Source of the DNA: Pseudomonadota bacterium
GTDB taxonomy: Bacteria; Pseudomonadota; Gammaproteobacteria; Burkholderiales; SG8-41
NCBI GenBank assembly: GCA_023431245.1
Contig: JAEYXO010000341.1
Coordinates: forward strand, 1-8,218
Direction: 5' to 3'
DNA: 8,218 nt
Shown here: positions 1 through 4,615 of the stretch, piece after piece
How positions within the stretch are numbered: the first letter of the stretch is position 1
Layout: every line of letters starts with the position of its first letter
Made by a program: the position numbers and the translations under genes
The notes under the pieces: model-generated
The model's database searches: none
The model's input: the letters and a program-made list of their open reading frames with translations, nothing else
Told to the model about the DNA's origin: nothing

Positions 1-477
1 CTTCAGATCCTTGCGGATGATCAGCGCGCCGAGCACCGGGGCGATGACGCCGACGATCATGTTCAGCGCGCCGGTGACGAAGCCCAGCGGGATGAAGGCC
101 CACAGCGGGAATTCCTTCGGCGCGAAACGCTTGAGGTGGCGCAGGAACAGCGTCAGCAGCACGAAGAATCCGATCAGGATCTGCACCACTTCCTTGGACA
201 TGCCCTGGAACATTTCCAGTCCCAGCCACACACCCAGCGGCAGCAGCAGGCTGAAACGGATGATCAGCGGCCAGGCCATGTGTTTGCGGAACAGCCACAC
301 GCGCCAGGTGTTGGAGGCGAGCTGAACCACGCCGTGCGCGGGAATGGCCGCGGCCGGCGGCATGAACAACAGCATCAGCGCAATCAGGATGGTGCCGCCG
401 CCGGCGCCGGCAACAGCGGTCAGCGCGGAAGTCGCGAAGGCGGCGAAGGTGAGCAGCGAGATGTCGATCCAGTCCAT
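1..477 (-). CDS. TauE/SafE-family membrane permease (partial, C-terminus beyond left edge)
   Basis: The 159 visible residues form the N-terminal part of a hydrophobic inner-membrane protein. Helix one (about residues 6-26) runs into a glycine-rich stretch, GAGGG at 24-28. Then come a second helix (about 29-45), the conserved-looking PAHGVVQLASNTWR segment at 46-59, and further helices near 70-88, 98-115, 124-140 and 141-155. The early Gly-rich motif and the VQLASN-R segment are typical of the TauE/SafE (sulfite exporter/DUF81) family. Members are usually about 240-270 residues, so roughly the last third is missing. Members move small anions such as sulfite, sulfoacetate or taurine-related compounds, but the substrate cannot be told here. 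ATG at 477 is the first start after an in-frame TAA. No Shine-Dalgarno sequence is seen in the AT-rich leader. The MFS gene lies 81 bases upstream on the same strand, so co-transcription is possible. Confidence 0.85.
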   Translation of the reverse strand, partial: MDWIDISLLTFAAFATSALTAVAGAGGGTILIALMLLFMPPAAAIPAHGVVQLASNTWRVWLFRKHMAWPLIIRFSLLLPLGVWLGLEMFQGMSKEVVQILIGFFVLLTLFLRHLKRFAPKEFPLWAFIPLGFVTGALNMIVGVIAPVLGALIIRKDLK

Positions 478-516
478 ATATAAATATTTGATTTTATTGA
501 TAAATTTAAAATATTG
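478..516 (-). promoter_or_regulatory. AT-rich leader, possible promoter region of the TauE-like gene
   Basis: These 39 bases are almost entirely A and T (about three G or C), within DNA that is roughly two-thirds GC. They sit directly before the ATG of the TauE/SafE-like gene. The tract contains several TATAAT-like hexamers on the minus strand, so no single -10 box can be chosen, and no -35 box stands out. It also leaves the start codon without a Shine-Dalgarno sequence but with an unstructured leader, which can itself permit initiation. A promoter here would let this gene be expressed apart from the upstream MFS gene. The promoter role is inferred; only the composition is directly seen. Confidence 0.35.
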
Positions 517-558
517 CCGCGAACTCCGCCGGCGCGGCGGGCGCTGCGGCGGGCGGGT

Positions 559-1776
559 TCAGGTCTTGGCGGGTTCGGACGCCGGTTCGTCGGGCAGCAG
601 CCAGACGATGGCGGCTTTCAGCGCGGCAATGCCGGCCATGATCCACAGCGCGTTGGCGAAGCCGATGTTTTTGACCATCGGTCCGAGGATCCAGACCGCC
701 AGCGAACTGAAGCCGAAGGCAACGGTGAGGCGCATGCCGGCCACGCGCGAGCGCAGACGGTCGTCGACATAGCGCACGATCATTGCGTCGGTGAAGGGAA
801 TCGCGCCGAACACGAACACCATCACCGCGAGCAGCGCGGCGAACAGCCACCAGTCCTGGGTATGCGCGGCCCAGATCAGCAGCGGAATCTGGATGATCGA
901 GATCCACAGCTGCAGCGGCTTGAAGGGCACCTGGTCGATCAGGCGGCCGACGACAATCTGGGCGAAGGAGGCGATGGTGTAGATCACCGCGAGCAGCGTG
1001 CCGATCAGCGCGGGATCCTCGATGACGCCGCGGAAACCCTCGGCCAGCAGCTGCGCATTGCCGTTGGTGGTGAAGTTGAAGAGGATGGTGCTGACCGCGG
1101 CTGCCGAGGTCATCACCAGGAAGGCGCGCATCAGCATCTCGGGACTCAGTGCGACCTTGGCCTTGCCGCCCTTGCGCTTTGCCGGCGCCTCGGTTTCCTT
1201 CGGGCAGGTCATCGCGAACACGATGCCGCAGGCGATCGACACCAGCCCGGGGATCACGAAGGCAGCGCGCCAGCCGATCCATTTCACGAGAAAACCGGTG
1301 ACCAGCGCAGCGACTGCGATGCCGAGATTGCCGGCGAGTCCGTTGAGTCCGATCACCGCGCCGGGGTTCGGCACGTTTTGCACCAGCATCGGGATGCCGA
1401 CCGGGTGATAGATCGCGGCGAAGGCACCCATCAGCGTCAGCGCCGCGGCGAGCTGCCAGGCGTTCTGGGTTGTCGCGACCAGCATCGCCGACAGGCCCAT
1501 GCCGATGAAGAAGATGATCATCATGCTGCGCCGGCCCCAGAGGTCGCCGAGGCGGCCGGCGGGCAGCGCGCCGAGCCCGAACAGCGCGAAGGCGCCGACG
1601 CTGTAGGGCATCAGGTCGGTCCAGTTGTCGTAGCCGAACTCGATGGCGATCGTCGCGACCGCGGTGGCGAAGATCAGCAGGAACATGTGGTCGATGGCGT
1701 GCCCGGTGTTCAGCAGCAGGCGCACGATGGCCGGAAAGCCGGCGGACGGGGTGGCGGTTTCGGTGGCGGTTGTCAT
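559..1776 (-). CDS. Major facilitator superfamily (MFS) transporter
   Basis: This is a complete 405-residue integral membrane protein of the size expected for a 12-helix MFS carrier. The signature between helices 2 and 3 is clear: GRLGDLWGRR at residues 74-83 (motif A). A lysine-rich cytoplasmic loop at about 192-215 separates the two six-helix halves. The segment around GAFAAIYHPVG (118-127) resembles fosmidomycin-resistance-like and cyanate/nitroimidazole-type MFS members, but the substrate is not readable. Proton-coupled efflux is the most likely mode. ATG at 1776 is chosen because the family-like sequence begins soon after it; the frame stays open far upstream, but that stretch is antisense to the regulator and is Arg/Ala/Pro-rich with no transporter features. 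No strong ribosome binding site is visible. An AraC-type regulator is divergently transcribed 65 bases away and probably controls it. The TauE-like gene follows 81 bases downstream. Confidence 0.9.
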   Translation of the reverse strand: MTTATETATPSAGFPAIVRLLLNTGHAIDHMFLLIFATAVATIAIEFGYDNWTDLMPYSVGAFALFGLGALPAGRLGDLWGRRSMMIIFFIGMGLSAMLVATTQNAWQLAAALTLMGAFAAIYHPVGIPMLVQNVPNPGAVIGLNGLAGNLGIAVAALVTGFLVKWIGWRAAFVIPGLVSIACGIVFAMTCPKETEAPAKRKGGKAKVALSPEMLMRAFLVMTSAAAVSTILFNFTTNGNAQLLAEGFRGVIEDPALIGTLLAVIYTIASFAQIVVGRLIDQVPFKPLQLWISIIQIPLLIWAAHTQDWWLFAALLAVMVFVFGAIPFTDAMIVRYVDDRLRSRVAGMRLTVAFGFSSLAVWILGPMVKNIGFANALWIMAGIAALKAAIVWLLPDEPASEPAKT

Positions 1777-1783
1777 GGGAGCG

Positions 1784-1798
1784 GATTCTGCTAGAGTC
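1784..1798. promoter_or_regulatory. Imperfect inverted repeat in the divergent intergenic region, candidate operator
   Basis: GATTCT and AGAGTC flank three bases, matching as an inverted repeat at five of six positions. The site lies in the 65-base gap between the MFS start (1776) and the regulator GTG (1842), only 8 bases upstream of the MFS start. AraC-family proteins often bind direct half-sites, so a short palindrome is not strong evidence. It could equally be chance. Clear -10 and -35 boxes for either gene could not be chosen in this gap. Confidence 0.2.
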
Positions 1799-1841
1799 GG
1801 CAGCGTCTGTCTTTCGAATATTTGCCTGAAACTTCCTAAAA

Positions 1842-2690
1842 GTGGACAAACGCCAGCCCCGCCGGCCCCGCCCGGAGGACCAAGCTGCTCTCGAACACCC
1901 GGTCTTGGGCGACCTGACGCGGCCGCTGGTGATGCGCCGCACGGCCTATCCGCCGGGCCACCACATCCGGCCGCACTGGCATACCCGTGCCCAGTTTGCC
2001 TTTGCCGTGGCCGGCACGATGCGCGTGCGCAGTGCGCGCCATGCCTGGATCGTGCCGCCGTCGCGGGCGCTGTGGCTGCCGGCACGCACGGTGCACGAGA
2101 TCCAGATGTACGGCACCGTCGAGATGCGCAGCCTCTACCTCGATGAGGGCGTGGCGGCGGCGATGCCCGCAGCCTGCGTGGTGCTGGAGGTTACGCCTCT
2201 GGCGCGCGAGTTGATCGTGCGCGCGGCCGCGCTGCCGGAGGATTACGACGCGAACGGCGCGGACGGCCTGCTGATGCAGCTGCTGGTGGCCGAAATCCGC
2301 CGCCTGCCGCCCTGTGCACTCGACCTGCCGCTGCCGGAGAGTGCGGACCTGATGCGGCTGTGCGAGCGCATCCTCGCCGATCTCTCGACGCGGCGGCCCA
2401 GCGCCAGTGATGCCGGCGCGATGCAGACCAGCGCGCGCACGCTCTACCGGCGTTTCCTGCGCGAAACCGGCATCACCTTCGCACGCTGGAAACAGCAGGC
2501 GCGGCTGCTGGAGTCGATACGCCGGCTGGCCGCGGGCGTGCCGGTGACCACGGTGGCGGTCGATCTCGGCTACGAAAGCCCGGGGGCGTTCTCGACGATG
2601 TTCCGGCGCGCGCTGGGCATTGCGCCGAGGGACTTTGCCGCAGGCAGCGCGGTTGCCCCCGCGCGGACCTATCTGAGAAAGCGCCTGTAA
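1842..2690 (+). CDS. AraC-family transcriptional regulator, NimR-like (cupin plus double HTH)
   Basis: The product is 282 residues. The N-terminal half is a cupin-like sensor with histidines HWHTRAQFAF at residues 45-54, followed by WIVPPSRALWLPARTVHEI (69-87), a pattern typical of NimR/YeaM-type regulators. The C-terminal AraC DNA-binding domain spans about 170-267. Its first helix-turn-helix ends in SARTLYRRFLRETGITFARWKQQ (197-219), and its second contains VTTVAVDLGYESPGAFSTMFRRALGIAPRDF (235-265). The start is GTG at 1842, the first possible start after an in-frame TGA at 1827. No good ribosome binding site precedes it, and in-frame GTG 1929 or ATG 1932 would shorten the protein by about 30 residues without touching the core. 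It is divergent from the MFS gene, so it most likely activates or represses that pump. Its 3' end overlaps the convergent amidohydrolase gene by 22 bases. Confidence 0.9.
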   Translation: MDKRQPRRPRPEDQAALEHPVLGDLTRPLVMRRTAYPPGHHIRPHWHTRAQFAFAVAGTMRVRSARHAWIVPPSRALWLPARTVHEIQMYGTVEMRSLYLDEGVAAAMPAACVVLEVTPLARELIVRAAALPEDYDANGADGLLMQLLVAEIRRLPPCALDLPLPESADLMRLCERILADLSTRRPSASDAGAMQTSARTLYRRFLRETGITFARWKQQARLLESIRRLAAGVPVTTVAVDLGYESPGAFSTMFRRALGIAPRDFAAGSAVAPARTYLRKRL

Positions 2691-3454
2691 AACGCCGCGA
2701 TCGCCTGCGCGGTGTCCTTTGCAGTCTGCTCCAGCCGGGCGCCTTCGCGCAGGTCGCTGCCGAATTCGAGCTGCATCGCATCGATGCCCTGCGCGCGGTG
2801 GCTGCCGTAGAGGTCGACGGTGTGGCCTCCGGCATAGTTTTTCGTTTCGACGCGTTCGGTCGGCGCGTTGTCGTTGGGGGGCATGACCGTGTAGCCCATG
2901 GCTGCGAAGCGGCCGAACACGCTGTCCGGTCCGGTGACGGCTGGTGCACCCGCGCGTGCGAGCAGGGCCCGCACGGTGCCGCCGTGGCGGGTGCCGCGGA
3001 GGATCGCACCGCGAAAGGCGGACTGGCCGTGGATGTCGAACAGCATCGCATGGGGGAATTTCGCGCGCAGCGCATCGACATGGCCGCGGACCGCGGCGTG
3101 ATAGGCCTCGTAGGCGGCGGCGCAGCCGGGATCATCATAGGCTTCTTCCGCGCGGCGGTTGGCGTCGATGTACTTGCGGTGGAAGTTCGCGATCACCAGG
3201 TACGGCGCCTGGCCGGTGAGACGTTCGAGTTCGTCGGCGATCCGGCGGGCAAGCCGGTCGGTGCGGACGTCGGGACGGTTGACGAAACGGACCCCGGCAG
3301 GGCTGCGTTCCTCGCAGCCCGGAACGTCCTGCAGGCCGCCGTGCGGTGCGGCCAGGATCACCGGCAATCCGCCGGGTTCGCTGTGGACCGGATTGCCGGC
3401 CTGTGCAATAGCGCCGGCGCAGGCGAGCAGCAGGGCGGTCAGCAGGCGGATCAT
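2669..3454 (-). CDS. Exported N-formylglutamate amidohydrolase-like protein
   Basis: The product is 261 residues. The first 19 or so are a signal sequence (MIRLLTALLLACAGAIAQA), with a probable cleavage after AQA. LLAC at 9-12 could alternatively act as a lipobox. The mature part carries motifs of the N-formylglutamate amidohydrolase (FGase) family, which is related to zinc carboxypeptidases: APHGG at 36-40, NFHRKYIDANR at 90-100, DIHGQ at 140-144, GGHTVDLYG at 209-217 and QLEFGSDLR at 228-236. The histidines at 38, 142 and 211 and glutamate 230 are plausible metal or catalytic residues. The classical enzyme (HutG) is cytoplasmic and acts in histidine degradation. No hut gene is nearby and this protein is exported, so it probably cleaves another amide or peptide substrate in the periplasm. 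ATG 3454 is preferred over TTG 3481, which lies inside the terminator and would bury the signal peptide. Its ribosome binding site is weak. Confidence 0.85.
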   Translation of the reverse strand: MIRLLTALLLACAGAIAQAGNPVHSEPGGLPVILAAPHGGLQDVPGCEERSPAGVRFVNRPDVRTDRLARRIADELERLTGQAPYLVIANFHRKYIDANRRAEEAYDDPGCAAAYEAYHAAVRGHVDALRAKFPHAMLFDIHGQSAFRGAILRGTRHGGTVRALLARAGAPAVTGPDSVFGRFAAMGYTVMPPNDNAPTERVETKNYAGGHTVDLYGSHRAQGIDAMQLEFGSDLREGARLEQTAKDTAQAIAAFYRRFLR

Positions 3455-3479
3455 GTGTCCAGGTTTCCGGGCAGGGCGC

Positions 3480-3508
3480 AAAAAAACGCCGCGCGGGGCG
3501 CGGCGTTG
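3480..3508 (-). terminator. Rho-independent terminator of the Bug/TctC gene
   Basis: On the minus strand a perfect 10-base-pair GC-rich stem, with arms at 3485-3494 and 3498-3507 and a three-base loop, runs directly into a T tract (A run 3480-3486 on the plus strand). It lies 21 bases beyond the stop of the solute-binding protein gene and before the amidohydrolase start, so it separates the two transcription units. It resembles the terminator at 7578-7606 in stem core and in the CCGTCAC lead-in. Confidence 0.9.
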
Positions 3509-3528
3509 TGACGGCCGTCAGCGACGGG

Positions 3529-4500
3529 TCATTTCTGTTTTGCGCCGGAAATCTTGACCAGTTCGACGATGCGTTTCTTTTCGTCGCGCCGCCAGGCATC
3601 GAGCGCCGCGCGGTCGCCGCCGACGACCTCGAGGCCGAGGCCCTTGAGTTTTTCACCGAAGGCCGGTTCGCGGACCGCGGTGACGATTTCCTTGCTGACA
3701 TTGTTCATGATCGACGCCGGCGCCTTGACCGGGGCGACGATGCTGTACCAGGCGTTCATCGCGTAGCCGGGCACCACCTCGCCGATGGCCGGCACGTCGG
3801 GAATCAGCGCGGCGCGTTTCGCGGTGGTCACGCCGAGCGGGCGCAGCCTGCCGGCCTGGATGTGGGGGTTCGCGGCGGGCAGCACGGCGTAGGTGATCTG
3901 CACCTCGTTGGCCAGCGCGTCGGTGATCGCCTGCGCGACGCCCTTGTACGGCACATGCAGCATGTTGGTGCCGGTCAGGTGGTTCAGCAGCACGCCGGAC
4001 AGGTGTTCGGAGGCGCCGGTGCCGGCCGATCCGTAGCGCAGCTTGCCGGGGGATTTTTTTGCCAGGTCGATCAGGTCCTTCAGCGATTTGGCCGGCAACT
4101 GGTTGTTGGCGAGGAGCACGAAGGGCGTCACGCCGATCAGCGCCACGGACTGGAAATCACGCTGGAGATCGAACTTGATGTCGGAGAGCACTTCGGAGGC
4201 GACGAAGAGCTGGGACGTCAGCATCATCCAGGTGTAGCCGTCGGGCACCGCGCCGAGCGTCAGGTCGGCGCTGATGGCGCCGGCGGCGCCGGGACGGGCA
4301 TCAACGACCACGCGCTGCTTCCAGGTTTCGTAGAGGCGGTCGGCGAGCAGGCGCGAAATGATGTCGGGGCCGGAGCCGGCGGCGCTGCCGATGATCAGCC
4401 GGATCGGCTTCTCCGGGAACTTGGACGATTGGGCCTGGGCCACGGGGGCGGCAAGCAGTGCGGGCACGACCACGGCGGCCAGCAGTTTCAGGGTGCGCAT
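3529..4500 (-). CDS. Bug/TctC-family tripartite tricarboxylate transporter substrate-binding protein
   Basis: This is a 323-residue periplasmic binding protein of typical Bug (TctC) length. A signal peptide occupies residues 1-23 (charged MRTLK, hydrophobic core, cleavage after AQA). Family hallmarks follow: FPEKPIRLIIGSAAGSGPD (28-46), DARPGAAGAISAD (67-79), YGSAGTGASEHLSG (156-169) and HVPYKGVAQAITDAL (182-196). Such proteins bind carboxylates or other small acids for TTT uptake systems or as extracellular sensors; the ligand here is unknown. No TctA or TctB membrane gene is in the window, so it is an orphan, as is common for Bug proteins. The start at ATG 4500 is firm: AAGGAGG at 4510-4516 sits 9 bases upstream, and the signal peptide begins there. 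A strong terminator follows its stop. The ligand may be sensed, and passed to another transporter, by partners elsewhere. Confidence 0.95.
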   Translation of the reverse strand: MRTLKLLAAVVVPALLAAPVAQAQSSKFPEKPIRLIIGSAAGSGPDIISRLLADRLYETWKQRVVVDARPGAAGAISADLTLGAVPDGYTWMMLTSQLFVASEVLSDIKFDLQRDFQSVALIGVTPFVLLANNQLPAKSLKDLIDLAKKSPGKLRYGSAGTGASEHLSGVLLNHLTGTNMLHVPYKGVAQAITDALANEVQITYAVLPAANPHIQAGRLRPLGVTTAKRAALIPDVPAIGEVVPGYAMNAWYSIVAPVKAPASIMNNVSKEIVTAVREPAFGEKLKGLGLEVVGGDRAALDAWRRDEKKRIVELVKISGAKQK

Positions 4501-4507
4501 CTTTGAA

Positions 4508-4516
4508 CTCCTCCTT
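4508..4516 (-). promoter_or_regulatory. Strong Shine-Dalgarno site of the Bug/TctC gene
   Basis: AAGGAGGAG on the minus strand is near-complete anti-16S pairing, with AAGGAGG ending 9 bases before ATG 4500. It fixes the start of the solute-binding protein and suggests high translation. It is the only really strong ribosome binding site I found ahead of a gene in this window; the other starts have weak or no such site. Confidence 0.85.
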
Positions 4517-4591
4517 CGGATTTGTTTTGGGAACAACGGCTGCATTTTTGCAGGATGCCTATGATGCGGAGCGGGGAAACTTTTGTCCATA

Positions 4592-4604
4592 CCCGCTTCG
4601 CGGG
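4592..4604. other. Short GC hairpin between the EAL gene and the Bug gene
   Basis: CCCGC-TTC-GCGGG forms a perfect five-base-pair stem, 12 bases beyond the stop of the GGDEF-EAL gene. On the minus strand, the direction of that gene, no T tract follows, so it is a poor intrinsic terminator. On the plus strand an ATTTT run follows, but no plus-strand gene ends here. It may help define the 3' end of the EAL transcript or mean nothing. Confidence 0.25.
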
Positions 4605-4615
4605 ATTTTCCGGGG

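Noticed and set aside
506..1942. Long open frames on both strands across the MFS gene (also plus 514-1794)
   Set aside because: They are rich in Arg, His, Gln and Gly with no domain pattern, and lie antisense or out of frame to a clear membrane protein; typical of GC-rich DNA.
1777..2085. N-terminal extension of the MFS protein to an upstream start
   Set aside because: The added 103 residues are Arg/Ala/Pro-rich, lie antisense to the regulator and have no transporter features.
3455..3481. TTG start at 3481 for the amidohydrolase
   Set aside because: It falls inside the terminator and places nine residues before a normal signal peptide; ATG 3454 is better.
3508..4506. A 332-codon plus-strand open frame opposite the Bug gene
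   Set aside because: It mirrors the Bug gene and is His/Gly/Asp-rich with no recognisable motif; it is a shadow.
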